A stretch of 64,000 bases of DNA from Rallus limicola. Its lineage: Eukaryota > Chordata > Aves > Gruiformes > Rallidae. The stretch covers positions 79,100,520-79,164,519 of the forward strand of contig JAKCOZ010000001.1 in assembly GCA_022605955.1 (NCBI GenBank). The letters are read 5' to 3'. Position 1 is the first letter of the stretch. Every line of letters starts with the position of its first letter. This document shows, piece after piece, positions 34,906 to 47,024 of this stretch. Position numbers and translations under genes: made by a program. Below the pieces are notes generated by a model that worked only from the letters and a program-made list of their open reading frames with translations, did not search any database and had not been told where the DNA came from.

Positions 34906-35926
34906 CTGTGCCCAGAGGGTGGCAGTAAATGGAACAAAATCCAGCTGGAGGCCAGTCACAGGTGGCGTTCCCCAGGACTCATTCTTGGGTCCAGTTCTGT
35001 TCAACATCTTTATCAATGACCTGGATGAAAGGATTGAATGCTCCCTCAGTAAATTTGCAGATGACACTAAACTGGGAGGAAGTGCTCATCTACCTGAGGG
35101 TAGGGAGGGTCTTCAGAGGGACCTGAACAGGCTGGACTGATGGTCTGAGACCAGTGGGATGAAGTTTAACAAGGCCAAGTGTAGAGTCCTGCACATGGGA
35201 CATAGCAACCCCATGCAGCGCTACAGGCTTGGAGGAGAATGGCTGGAGATCTGTCAGGCAGAGAAGGACCTGGGGGTGTTGGTTGACTACAGGTTGAATA
35301 TGAGTCAGCAGTGTGCCCAGATGGCCAGGAAGGCCAATGGCATCCTGGCTTGTATCAAAAATAGGGTGGCCAGTAGTTCTAGGGAAGTGATTGTGCCCTG
35401 TGCTCATCATTGGTGAGGTCTCACCTCGAGTGCTGTGTCCAGTTCTGGACTCCTCACCATAAGAAGGACATTGAGGTCCTCGAGCTAGTCCAGAGAAGGG
35501 CAGCCAAGATGGTGAAGGGGCTGGAGGGCAAATCATATGAGGAACAGCTGAGGGAGCTGGGGATGATTAACCTGAAAAAAGGAGGCTGAGAGGAGACCTT
35601 AACAGCACCTACAACTACCTGACAGGAGGTTGTAGAGAGGTGGGTGATGGTGTCTTCAGCCAGGTGACAGGAGATAGGACAAGGGGAAATGGCACAAGGC
35701 TGTGCCAGGGCAGGGTCAGATCAGATGTTAGGAAAAAATTTTTTATTGAAAGAGTTGTTGGGGCCTGGAACAGGCTGCCCAGGGAGGGGGTTGAGTCACC
35801 ATCCCTGGATGTGTTTAAAAAAAGGGTAGATGAGGTATTTAGAGATATGGTTTAGCATAGGACAGGAATGGTTGGACTTGATGATCTTAAAAAGCCCTTT
35901 TCCAACATTATGATTCTGTGATTCTG
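34906..35926 (+). mobile_element. CR1 LINE copy spanning RT catalytic box to 3' end
   Basis: This plus-strand CR1, about 1 kb, is truncated just upstream of the GVPQ motif and complete at the 3' end. Landmarks: GTGGCAGTAAATGGAACAAA (34919-34938), the FADD box (35054-35065), the post-RT region, the ORF2 stop (35853-35855), TTGGACTTGATGATCTTA, TTTTCCAAC and the tail ATTATGATTCTGTGATTCTG ending near 35926. It uses ATTCTGTG-type repeats, like the nested minus copy at 15921-16596, unlike the ATTCTATG tails at 16707 and 32159, which hints at different subfamilies. Confidence 0.95.
34918..35855 (+). pseudogene. CR1 ORF2 fragment, RT palm to C terminus, one stop and one frameshift
   Basis: This is the best-preserved reverse transcriptase remnant in the window. 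Frame 1 reads through [20 protein letters not shown] (GVPQ motif, near 34964-35023) and FADDTKLGG (FADD at 35054-35065), then meets TGA at 35138-35140 where other copies have Gln or Arg before Trp. The same frame continues as [14 protein letters not shown] (from 35159) to CAHHW and a stop at 35414-35416. There the expected [13 protein letters not shown] is lost to a one-base indel near 35395. The C-terminal part 35640-35855 ([42 protein letters not shown]) is intact in another frame and ends at the normal stop. Dead. Confidence 0.92.
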
Positions 35927-37069
35927 CTGGGTATATCTGTCTCTGGCACTGAAAAAGTAGAGAGATGGCATATCTGCTCTCCAGCCCCTGCAACTTGCGG
36001 CCCAAGATGCTGAGAAGTTGCTGGTGAAGTTGGGTTTGGGTTGCTATTGTGTATGAGCTGCAGATAAAGCCCCAGAAAGTTCTGCTGCAGGCAGTGGTAG
36101 CAAGCAGACTGACTTGGGAGCAGGCAGCTAGGAGGATGTGACTTCTGAGGCCACCACAGCTGTTTGCTCATGTGTGCCTGAGTCAGATTGCCACAGTGCT
36201 TTCTGCTCTTAGCTTACAGACATCCTGGCAATATATTCTTTTGGCAGCATTTTTCTCCTGGCAAGGAAAGACACCAGCTAACCTGAGAGAAAAATCTTAC
36301 GGAAAAACAAACCAGTGGTTGTTTTCACATGATCTTGGAGCTGGGACCCAGTACTAGTTTGTACTTTCTGAAAGTGGCTCTGTCTTTACAAGCCTTTTGC
36401 ACCTGTGCTGTTTTGACGAGTTAAGAACCTAATTTTTTTTCCTAACAAAGACATGTTCCGCTCAGGGTTGGGTTTTGCTTGTTTCCATTTAGACTGACAA
36501 TATCCTTGAAAGGGAAGCAAGAGGAGACCCTGCTATTTGGAAACAGCATCTGTATTTTACTCCCTTTCATTAAGTGAAATGCAATGTCCATAAACTACAT
36601 TGTGCACAAAGGTCTTTATTGCACCGTGATGCATAGTGGAGCATGGTGTTGATGACAGATCTCTCATCTATTGGTTTTCTCTGCCAGGCTAAATCCAGTT
36701 GCAAAAAATGATAGAAATAACTTTTAAAGGTCTTCGTTTCAAGTCCCAATACCTGCCCTATGTCTGAGAGATTGTAAAGATGAGATACTGGGTGAAATGT
36801 GATGTGTGCACTGCATGTATGATTTAAGATAGTGAAACCCAAAGAAATACAAGAAAAACAGGCCTGAATTTCAATGGGCATCTTTAAATATCTACTTTAC
36901 AAGAGTTTCTAAATCTTCAACTGAAGCAATTATTTAATAAATCCATTTGTCCCAGGTGCCAAATTTGAAAATTGAATTCAGTAATTATACATCAGCCAGT
37001 GGAAATCTCTGTACATAACCTTAGCTATAGAGCCATTCTGGTGCCTGCATACCAGATCCCACAAAAACT

Positions 37070-37107
37070 TTAGGACTGGAATTAAGACTTAGGACTAGAA
37101 TTAAGAC
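37070..37107 (+). repeat. 19-bp tandem duplication
   Basis: TTAGGACTGGAATTAAGAC (37070-37088) is followed directly by TTAGGACTAGAATTAAGAC (37089-37107), 18 of 19 identical. This is a recent local duplication. Confidence 0.9.
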
Positions 37108-37389
37108 TGCTAGTCAGTACATTCCACCAGACATAATCAGCAAGGAAAGAACTGATTAAATTTGTAAATATTTAGGCTTTCATTTTCTTTTTGCCAGTCT
37201 CTGCACTTTCTCTCTGTCACCTGCAGCATATGCAGTTCATATCTCAGCTGAACACACAAATAGTGCAAGTTCATTTTGGATATGTTTATTTGTTAGGCAT
37301 CCATTTGTTTGCATGAGTTATATGGCTTCCATCAATTACACGTACGTGGTTCATTATGTGAGATCATTTTGCAGTAGCATAAGAGCATG

Positions 37390-37810
37390 AACTGTAGTGT
37401 GATTCCTAATAGTGGCTGGGGGATATGTTGCCACTGCTGTTCACAAAATGTAATGGGAGTGGGGAAACCTGCACTATTATTGTTTTTCTAATTGTTGGTT
37501 TACACGATAGTAATTCCTGTGTAGCAATTACAAAAGTAATAAGGTGTTTGAGGGCGGGAGTCTGAGTTTTAATTCGAAGCCTGCACCTCTCAGGATACAA
37601 TGCAGAGTTCTTCCAAGAACAGGGGGGTGATGGTTTTCATGGAAGACATTTTGCTTTCGTTACAAAAATGCTGCTTCTCATTTCCTTCTGGAGGCTTGCT
37701 ATTTGAATGACTCCCTGAATAGCAATTACAGGAGAGCTGGAAAAGTTTATAATTTTTGATTCAGTGCAACCACTTCACGAGTATTAAACATTCTTACAGA
37801 AATGCCACCA
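37390..37810. promoter_or_regulatory. Candidate conserved non-coding block, two sub-blocks
   Basis: Sub-blocks 37400-37600 and 37685-37810 are unique and AT-rich, with CTAATTG (near 37488), GTAATTCC, two GCAATTACA words (37526-37534 in AGCAATTACAAAAG and 37722-37730 in AGCAATTACAGGAG), TTTTAATTCG and AGTATTAAAC. The repeated AGCAATTACA 10-mer, 197 bases apart, is a suggestive shared site. Conservation was not tested. Confidence 0.3.
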
Positions 37811-38546
37811 CATACTGCATATACAAAGATTAATTTGTCTGTGAGCAAATCAGCAACAATGTTCTTAGACACATATATCTTAGAAAGGGGAAGGTGATGA
37901 CTAATTAGCATTAGGAGTATGATCAAGGGTTTATATCTTGTAGTGTCTTAGATCAAAGATGATGTGGGCTTGGTGTTCTCAGCCTGGATCCCTATGGGCA
38001 TGTGTCTATGTTAGGAAGCCACATTAAAATCTGGCATAATTCAATATGATTAGCTGGTTCTGTTCAAGCAAAACCTTGTTTAATAGGCAGGGGTCTCAAA
38101 AAAGTGGAGAGAGAGGCTTCAAATTTAGGATAAGAGGCTGAACTGTGTGAGGTGATCTCAGGGCTGGAATAGCAGGGGGGAAAGCAAGGAAAACTGGCAC
38201 AGCAATGAATGGGCATCCCAACTCTGGGGTAGAGGGGCAGGAGTAAGGGGACCCAGGAGCAGGATGGGAACTGGGTATTGGGACAGAGGAATGCAAAAGT
38301 AGTGGGGAGAAGGAGGGCTGCAAATCAAAGGAGAGCTGATGGCACTCTAATTAATAGTGTCAGTTTTAAGGGATATGAAGTCATCTCAACAACCAGCTCA
38401 CGAGATGTATGGGATTAGGTTCTATAATAATGAGAGGGTAATAACTGGCATTTAATTGATATGGTTGGTGAACTAGCTGACCCTTCAGCCCAGTGGGCAT
38501 TTAGATAATGTTCAGAACCGCATGGAGCCTAGCCAGTTCTTTATTT

Positions 38547-38586
38547 GAGGGGAGGAGGAGAAGGGATGGAAGGGGGGAAGGGGAAG
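38547..38586 (+). repeat. Purine-rich tract
   Basis: Forty bases with only A and G except one T, built of GGAGGAGGAG and AAGGGGGGAAGGGG-like words. It could form a triplex or quadruplex; otherwise a simple repeat. Confidence 0.7.
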
Positions 38587-39378
38587 TGGCAAGAAACATT
38601 TAATGAAAAGCAAAATGTAGTAATTACATGCTGCATTCTCATGTTTCCCCTGATGTTTTAAATCAGGCGTAGGGATCTTTGGCATCCAACACTGTCTTTG
38701 TGCATCAGACCAGCCCTGTGTCCAGCTTGGCATCTTGCCTTGTGACAGGGTTTGCTATCAGTTGTCTGAGCAGGTACAAGAAACCCCACAGAGCACAGGT
38801 CCAGCTGCCTAAATTCAGACTGCCTTCCTCCACTGATGACCTAAAGATGCCCCTAGACAGGCAAGCAGTTTTGTAGCTACTGCCTCTCTAGAAGGGCAGG
38901 ACTCTTGTACAGTGGTTTGTCACATCTACTCATGCTGTACAGACATCTAGGCAATCCTGGGGCCTCTCAGCACTACAGCCTTGTAGCATGAATCACTCCC
39001 CACATGTCTGCAGGATTCAATCCTGTTCTTCCAGGTCCAAAAAAATATCTAGTCCATCTGCTCCTCTGTTTTAGTTCCTAGCTACCCTTGGACCAGTTAA
39101 GGTTCTCAAAGCTTTCTAGGACTGGGGCAATAGGGACCAAATGTCCCGAGTGGCATGGCTTCCCCACATTTCTCCTTAGCTGACAGTTTTCCTTCAGCAC
39201 AGTGTCCCCATATGAACCGTGACTCACAGTGCACCCATGAGTGTTCAGGCACCGATTCCCACCTGGCTGTGTAGTCCTGAACAACATCAATGGAGAACTC
39301 CAGGGTCCCTTGTCATTTCTTCACCTCTTAGACAAAATCTGTTGGAATTGATAGGAATCTGCTTAAGGATTGATATTT

Positions 39379-39432
39379 AAAAAAAAAAAAAAAAAATTTT
39401 TTTTTTGCCTGACTTGTGTTTTGCCTGACTTG
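39379..39432 (+). repeat. A18-T10 inverted homopolymer plus duplicated 14-mer
   Basis: A18 (39379-39396) abuts T10 (39397-39406), forming a 20-base self-complementary core. The last four T begin TTTTGCCTGACTTG (39403-39416), repeated identically at 39419-39432 after TG (period 16). Confidence 0.9.
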
Positions 39433-42400
39433 CAAGAGAAACTAGGATCTGATATCAGCAAGGTGGTTTATTCTTTTCAGTCCTTTATATTTATGGCATT
39501 ACTGTGATGTGGCTGGTTAAGATCAGCTGAAGTAGCAAACTAAGAGAGCCCTCAACACCTTCTGTGGAAATAAAAACTGCCAGTGCCTCTGCTCTGCTTG
39601 GGACTGACATTGGAATACTCTCTTCAGTTAGCCATTTTATTCTAAAACACACCTGTTTGTTGACTCTTGTCATTCTTAGCAGTGCTTTGCAGCTTGCCCC
39701 ACAGAGTTCATCAGTGTTAGGTACAGCAGAGTACAGTCTTGCTCATGGATTGGGATTTTTGGAAGTAGTTGAGTGGAAACAGGAAAGCAGTTCTAATGAA
39801 AACTGAAGGAAAAGCTGAAACTCCTAAGTCACCTAGGCTCCTTTGAACTTCCCATGGCACCAGGGCAAGGGTAGTAGGACTGGTCCCTGTGGAAGGGTGT
39901 CAAGATACAAAATACCCCTAAAACAGCATTCAGGTTCCACTGACAACATTTTAGCATGTGCCAGCAAACATTTCTCTGTGCATTTGCATGTGTACACAAG
40001 AGCAAAGCAAATAAATCCACAATTAAAATATTAATATAAGGAGTAATAATTATTATGATTGTAGGACTAGACGACCCATGTTGTAACAGCCATTATCTAG
40101 CCTTTGCTGCAGGGATTCCCAGTTGCTGGTAGCAGCATTTGTGAAGGCTTTGGTCCTACTTAACTGGCTTCAGGGAACAGAGGCTGTGACCCTAGATAGT
40201 TTCTGAATAGAAGCGTTTAGGGTAACTGGGAGAACACTGATTTTGCCATCCACTGAAACCTAGATACTCTGTGGGAAGCTAGCAGATGCTGTGAATTTCT
40301 GAAGAAAGACTCCACTGGGAAATGGTCTGCAGCGTGAGCACCCATAGCACCTGGCACCTTGGTGTCTACAGCAGGCAGCTGCACATCTGGCAACCCGAGG
40401 GCAGCAGTCAGGGACTTAGACCACAATTGGTCTGCAGAGAAGAGTGACTGTCCCATGCTGTGCAGAGGGCCGGGCTGGCTGGGAGGGAATGGCTCCTCAA
40501 AGGGATTTATTTGGCAGAAGGTCAGGCAGCCAGAACTCCTGTCATGCTGGAGAATGGCAATGGGGAGCTGGAGAGTTGACAAAAGACAGCAAACCTTTTG
40601 CATAGAGCATGTTGTGGGCAGCAGGCAGCCATAAGTGGAAGCCTCTGCATTTTGAGTACCTCTTCCAGGCTGGACTTTTTATTGCCTAGTCAGCAGCTGT
40701 AGAAGAAGATGAGGAAGGGCCAGCATGTTGTTGGGAAAGGATTGCTAGAGCGTCTTTTGGTTGAGCGCTGCATTATGTTGAACCAAGGACATTATTATTC
40801 ATGAAAAGGCATCCTAGAAAGCTTCAAAGAGGGGTGGAAAAAAAACCTTGAGGTTTTAATACTAATTAGAGGAGCCTGTCTCCCAGGTGTGAGGTGTTTA
40901 TCTGTGAAAAGCAGGAGATAGTGTAGCAAAGAAGAAATGCACACTGGAGAATAGAAGATCCAATAAATGGTTGAATGGATTAAAAAAAAAAAAAAGGAGG
41001 AGGAGGAAGAAAGAAAACCATCAACAAAAAGGCAGATAATAAAATAAGATGTTTGCACTGAATATGAAGGGTTTGCAAAACAGCTCAGAGTTTATTTCCA
41101 AAGCTGCAAAAAAAAAAAACATCCCCGAAAATAATAGGGTAATGTGGAACACTAAGGAGAAGGTTCTTTTTCCCCCCCTCTTCCTATTAGCAATGTTTGT
41201 CAACTCTGTATTTCTCTTTCACGCCAAACATCACTTGTGTCATGACAGCTCAGAGCTGGCTTCAAGTATAACCAACATGGGCTGTTCCTGGAGCTGTTGC
41301 ACTACTCGAACCAAGCGCTGACCATAGTTGTGCTGCTTACTTTGCCTGTGCCTTTTCCTGGCTGAGGTAGGGCTCACCCCTCCCTGCAGCCTGCATGCCA
41401 CCCAGAAATGGAGGGCAGAGGCAGGCTTGGCAGTGCCAGTCCATCCTAGCAAACATGCTTGCTGCCATCCCTCCCCTGGCAGTGTCAGGATCATCACCCT
41501 GGCTCCTGGACCTCCCCCACTACACCTTCTCTTTTTTGTTCTATGTATCTGAGCTAATCTTTTTTCCTGACCTTAGGGGTGGTTTAACTGAGGGGAGGAG
41601 GGAAGGGGAACCTGGGATCAGAGAGGCAGCTTCACTGTTTGGAGCCATAGCCTGCTGCTGCTTTGTATTCTCGGGCACGCAATATACACATAGCCATGTG
41701 GCTGCAGTCCTGTGACAGCATTTTCTATACACGTGCCTTCCAGTTTTCCTGCTGCTTTCTCCCCACTCTCTTGTGAGTTAAGGAATCATTACAGGTGCAG
41801 AAACCTTGAGAGAATGGATATGCTTTCATAGTTGACTGAGTGACAGCTGGCCAGCTTTAATTGCCCTTTGGTGTGCTCCTAGAAGGTAGTTTAAGTGAAG
41901 AGATTTTATTTTGCTATCTCTGTGGATGTGAAATGCAGACATCTTTGCTTCTATGGTTCAGCTGGTGCACAGTAATTCGTGAAGCATCAGAAACTTGACT
42001 GCTTGTGATTGCCTACCCATAGCCTCTGCTAGTGACAAGATCACATGTGGGAGCAAAAGGGGATGTTACTCTTTCTGCCATAGTGCTTTGCACTGGTCGT
42101 GTCACCCAGGCAATCCTCCCTCTCTGAAAATCACTCCACAGCAAGCAGAGTTTAACAGAGGAAAAAAAAAATCAAACCCAGCAAGCTTTTTCAGTGTTTT
42201 TTCCTTGTGGAGCATTCCCTTAGATGACTACAGAGAAATGCATTCAAACAGAACATTAAAGTTAAACGAGGCGGTACAAGGCAGTATTTAAAAATAACAG
42301 AAAAATGTTTCAAGTTCCCGTTTGATAGGAGTTGGGCAGCTCTGTAACCCTAGCAGGTCGCCATTCTAATGACAAACCCCAACAAGAAGCACAGCCTGAT

Positions 42401-42689
42401 AACGCACACTAAGACAGAAGATGAGAGCTGTATTCAGAGGCATGAGGAACAGCAGGAGATAGCTGTTGCACAAAGATGCTTATTCAGAGAAGTTAGATCC
42501 CCCCATCTTTCCTTGAACTTAGCATAACTAGATGCACAGCAAAAATATCTACAGCGTAGGACAGAAATTAACATTAAAGATGTAATACCATCATAGAGTT
42601 ACTGATAAACCCTCACCTTTCATACTTAGCTAATTTCTCATCAACTCCTCTAAAGAAAATAAAAAAAGAATGTATCAGGACTTGGAGAT

Positions 42690-43265
42690 AGGCAGTGAAA
42701 ATGGTTTGGAGGCTTGGAAGGATTTTCCGATAAGGAGAGACTGGAAAAGATGAAGGAAGATACTGTTCAGAGAAGAGATGAATAAGAAGGGGTGTGTTAG
42801 AAGTATATAAATAATAATATTAGAAAGGTTCTCAGTACTGGGACAAAAGGGTATCATTTGAAATTAAAAGGCAATGCAGATTTGGAAGTGTAGAGAATAT
42901 GATTTTCTTATGGTACCCTATTAAACCGTGGAACTGCCTGCTGCAGGGTGTTACTCACTGAGCTCATGGGCTTAGTGAAAAAAAGATTTTTTTTAAAAAG
43001 GAAGCTATTTCTCTGGATAGTGAGAACATTCACAGTTACATTAGAGAAAATAAAAAATTTATAAGAAATATCAGCCCTTGAGATTCAGGGCATAAATCCA
43101 ACCACTAACTGCCTGGGGTTATAAAGAAACTTCCCCAATGGACATATTAGTTAGTTATTTCCCATTTTAAGTGTTTTACATCTATCCTTGATGCTAGCCA
43201 CTGCCTGAGACAAGGTGTTACAACAGTTGGACAATTGGTTTGATTGGCTATGAAGGTTGCTCTAT
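42690..43265 (+). mobile_element. Ancient amniote-type CR1 fragment, 3' region
   Basis: This is a highly diverged CR1 in plus orientation. Ordered landmarks match the old CR1 class that persists across reptiles and mammals: GGAAGGATTTTCCGATAAGG (42716-42735), GAGACTGGAAAAGATGAAGG, the GTACTGGGACAAAAGG stretch, CGTGGAACTGCCTGCTGC (42927-42944), GAGCTCATGGGCTTAGTG, GGGCATAAATCCAACCACTA (43088-43107), GGGTTATAAAGAAACTTCCC, CTAGCCACTGCCTGAGACA (43194-43212) and the tail TGGACAATTGGTTTGATTGG (43228-43247). It has no open frame and differs strongly from the recent bird CR1 copies, so it was inserted long before them. Borders are approximate. Confidence 0.8.
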
Positions 43266-46200
43266 CCTTGAAAAGCCTTGCAGCCCTCTCTCTTCCCTCC
43301 TCACCATCTCCAGCTGTGCCTCTGAACCGCCCTATCTCAGCATGCAGCAAATGTCTGACAACCAGATGTGGCTTCTCCTCTGCTCTCTGGATATTGGGAT
43401 GTGTGGGTATCCCCAGAGCTTGACACAGTCCTGACATGAACGTGAGAGACTGGCACAGCTGGGCACCAGCTTCCTTACTGCCATCCTGGCTGCAGTAGGC
43501 TGGTACCAAACTGGTCTGGCAAAGACCTAGCCCCCATAGCGCTGCTGTTGCAAGAGCTGACCCACCATTTTAGCCCTGAGGAGAACCTATAGCTCCCTGT
43601 CGGAACCCATTTTCTTCTCCCCTGCTGAAGGTTTGGCATTGCTTCTCCTCTCTGTGCAGCACTGGGGTTTCGTTGGTCCATGGCAGCATGGCCACAGTCA
43701 TGCTGCAGCAAACAAGCAAGAGATGCAAGTCTGGTGAGGGAAGGCAAAGCAAAGTACCCGCCTTGCTTCTTCTCCCTATCTGCTTAAATTTGCTCTTCAT
43801 CTAATCTCCTCTGTCAAGTGATGTAAGATAATCAGTGAGGTTTTTGCTGCTGTTGTTCACCTATCTCAATCTTTCTCATATTTTTTGCAAACTGTGGTCC
43901 TTTTCATTCGCTTCATTTCTCTCTGTGTAATACCTTGAATGGAGAAAGCTCTCTTCCTGCAAGGCAGAAGAGTGGGAACTGGTTGTAACCCCTCTGTTAC
44001 TGGCCTGTGCTAGAGAAGCCAGGCTGCTGGCAGCAATTAAAGCTATTTAGCAGTTCCCTGGTTAATCACTTGGGTGAAGTCATTGCAACTTCTCACCCTG
44101 GAAGGAAGGTGCTATGTTGCTTCTGACCTCGGGAATAGTTGTGACTGGTATGCTAAGAAACACCAGTTTATAACAGTGAAGCCCTTGTGTGAAAGACTCA
44201 GTGTGCCTCTTGAAGTGGGTCAGGTGCCAATGCTCCAGGAGACATTCCCACTTCTTGGCCATGTCTTTGCACTAATTCAGAGACTGGCACGTGGCAGCTG
44301 CATTCCTGCACAGGGTAATGAATTTACCACCCATGTGCCCTCGGCAGCTGAAGTGATGAGGCTTGTAGGAGAAGCAGTACATAAAGTACGCTGCTCCTCT
44401 CCAGAAGCACTGGAAGAGGGGAGACATTCTTGGGGGAGAGGAGTAGAAAATGGGAGGGGATGCTTTCCCTATAGGCAAGTTCTGTTATGTCTGGTTAGTT
44501 GCCTGATTTCACAACATCATGGGAAGAATGTTTGCCTACATACTCTTAGTCATGCAGACACCCTTACCCAGAAAGACTGATCCTACAGGAGACTGGTGAG
44601 TTATTCTGATGAGTTAGTTTACTCATCAGGCCTCTTTACTGTCTTAGTTCTTGAGTTATTTCTTTGCTAGCATAGCATGGTGCTGGTTATTGCTGCAAGG
44701 GCTGTGGGGTTGCACAGGCTCTCCACTGTAATCATCTCCACATCAAATTCTGCTTTGGTCTTCCTGCTATATAACATTTGGGGTGGAGGTGGATGAGAAG
44801 TTGAGGAAGCTTTTTATGATTTTAAATCATGCAGTGATATCCTGGTTCCCCTCATATTTTGGCCTGGTCTCCTTGTTTTGCACATTTACTTGTGCGTTCG
44901 GTTCATCCTCTTCTTCCTGAAGCTTTCCTGACTGACCTTGAGTGTTACCCAGCATGCTATGGCCTCACGCACATAAACACCTACACCTAGACTGAATAGC
45001 TAAGCAATTAGGCCTCAGATTCAGCAAACCAAGACTGGCACCTAGACTCCTCTGCAGCTTTGACCCTGCAGGATCAATTGCTGCCAGACTGGACCCAACA
45101 TTGTCTGTCTCTTGTGTGGGCAGCCAGGCACCTCCTACCATGCCTGACTGCTTCCTCACAGAGGAGGACTAAGGAAGCCCTGTTTTCCCACCTTTTCATG
45201 TCTCCTCAGTCAAAATTGGGTCTGAACACCTTGGAAATGTTACTATGTCTCTCCTGCTTCTTTATCAGCACTTTCTTATAACTAAGGAATAGAGACTAAG
45301 AGCAAAGTGGACTGATGGTGCTGAAATCATAATATTGGCATCAGTCCAGCTTCTCTGCATAGTGTTTTGACTGCAAGACTGGGTTAGTCTTAGAATTTGT
45401 CTTTGTCTACCTTGCTGTACTTGGATATATAAACATAAATTCTCTGTTCAGGTCTTTGCACTCTCTTTGCTCTCTTTCACACCATAGTTTTCTGTTGGCA
45501 TTACTGTAGTCTTTTGGCAGATGTTGTTCAATCGACATCTCTTTTGTACTACACAAACCACTGCACTCTTCCACTCCAACTCTTTCTGGGTTTCCTTAGA
45601 TTTGGGGTTGCTTATGTCCATCAACAGGACTGGGGCTGTTTTTCCTAATGTGTGAATCCTTTCTAAAGACTCTGTCTGGGATTCAAGCTTACGTGATAAG
45701 TTAGAATGAGCCAGAGATCTATAGTTTGGTTTCATTTTTGATGGCTCCCATATAAAAAGATGTCGGGATGATGGGGCTATTATTTGTTACCCTACAAAGG
45801 TAGAAGCATGGTGTGACAGTATGATCTGAATGAGAACTTTCTCATTGTCTCAGGCTTCTCACAGTCTTAGTTCTGCCCTAATGGTTACCAGAATAGCCTA
45901 CTACTGAGCTGCAGCCATCTTCTGTCCCACCCTTTACTTTTCTTATGTCATAGAAGAGGGGAATTCACATCAGCATAAAGAAGGAAGCCTGAACACAGTG
46001 CAAAGGAGCAAGCTCCCAAGCAGGACAGAAAAAAAAAAATCAGCTTTGGCAGAATGCCCTTGCTTGGCACTGGTCAAAAGAAGCATATGGAAAAGGAAAG
46101 TGAATGAGAAATGCTCAGGGAGGATAGGTACATGGTGTGGAGTCCTGCAAGACAGGCTTTTAGACAAGAGTTCAACGCTACTCAACATGTCCAGTACAAA

Positions 46201-46499
46201 CCTGAGTGCTCCTATACTTCTAAGCTTTCCTCTAGACAGTGCTGGTCAGTAGGACAGTGCAGGGAGCATCTTCTTTTCCCACCCTTCTTTCCACTGCCTT
46301 TTTCCTCCTCTCTGTTTTATTCTCCAGCCAAGCAGAATCTGCAGGAGTTTGCAAATTCACCTGCTGCTTTGTTTTGCCTTTTTCTCTCCCCCTGTCCCCC
46401 CCGTGTTTGCCAGTTGTCTCTGCTCAGCCAGTTTTACTCTGTGGGTTTGCATTGACTGACCTGCAGCCTGGGTTTATGTGTGTTTTGGTCTGAGAGTTG

Positions 46500-46680
46500 C
46501 CTGCAAATCCTTTGCTCTGAGTAGTCAATATTCGTGATTCGATATTCGGGTGGCATGATTGGTCAATGAGGTGACAGAGCCATGCCTTTGTTCCCTGATT
46601 AGATGGCTGAACCTTTGTTAATTACTTCTGCCAGAAATGAAGTCTGTTGTGTGATTAAGTGGTTCTAAGCTACAGGCCTG
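46500..46680. promoter_or_regulatory. Candidate enhancer block with paired SOX/TCF-like and NK2-like motifs
   Basis: Unique sequence with two identical CCTTTGTT words (46585-46592 and 46612-46619, 27 bases apart), TGATTAGATGG between them (46596-46606), TTAATTAC (46618-46625), TTAAGTGG (46655-46662, an NK2-type core), and a CpG-bearing run ATATTCGTGATTCGATATTC (46528-46547). CTTTGTT is the SOX/TCF core (known). The grouping suggests a cis-regulatory element, which is inference. Confidence 0.33.
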
Positions 46681-47024
46681 AGATTTACTCCCTGTGAACT
46701 CTTGTTCCAACGGGACTTTGCACGTGTGAGGGCTCTCTAAAGCAAGTATAAACAGAACATAAAAATGGCCAGAGTCATATTCTATTTCTAAGTTATTAAT
46801 AATGGTTGACCTGTGTGTCTTTGCTTTACATTTGCCTCTAGTAATGAGAGCCTGCTTTTACAGACCCAAGTCCTCTTTTGGGATGGGTCCTCCCAGAATG
46901 CCTGCAAGTACCACAACTCCATCACACACCACAGTACGGAACAGACTGGCTAAAATCCCTGTACCAATATGATAGCAGCACATAATCTTGCACTGACAAG
47001 CAGATGGAGTGAGCTGGGAAGGAA

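Larger units (their letters stand above)
35927..42689. other. Unique non-coding block, 35.9-42.7 kb
   Basis: No exon or recent transposon is recognised. Features inside: a 19-bp tandem duplication (37070-37107), candidate constrained blocks (37390-37810, 38390-38470), a purine-rich tract (38547-38586), A18/T10 with a duplicated 14-mer (39379-39432), an A13-type run near 40982-40994 and an A12-type run near 41108-41119. Open frames up to 128 codons (40217-40603, minus) have no known motif. Confidence 0.5.

Noticed and set aside
40040..40080. GTAGGACTAGACGACC next to ATTATTATG, resembling an old CR1 3' end
   Set aside because: Only about 16 bases match; the expected upstream and downstream CR1 segments are absent.
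40217..40603. 128-codon minus frame
   Set aside because: Residue composition is uninformative and the region is GC-richer than its surroundings, which explains the lack of stops.
44074..44580. 168-codon plus frame
   Set aside because: Looks like chance; no motif, and no splice sites of convincing strength at either end.
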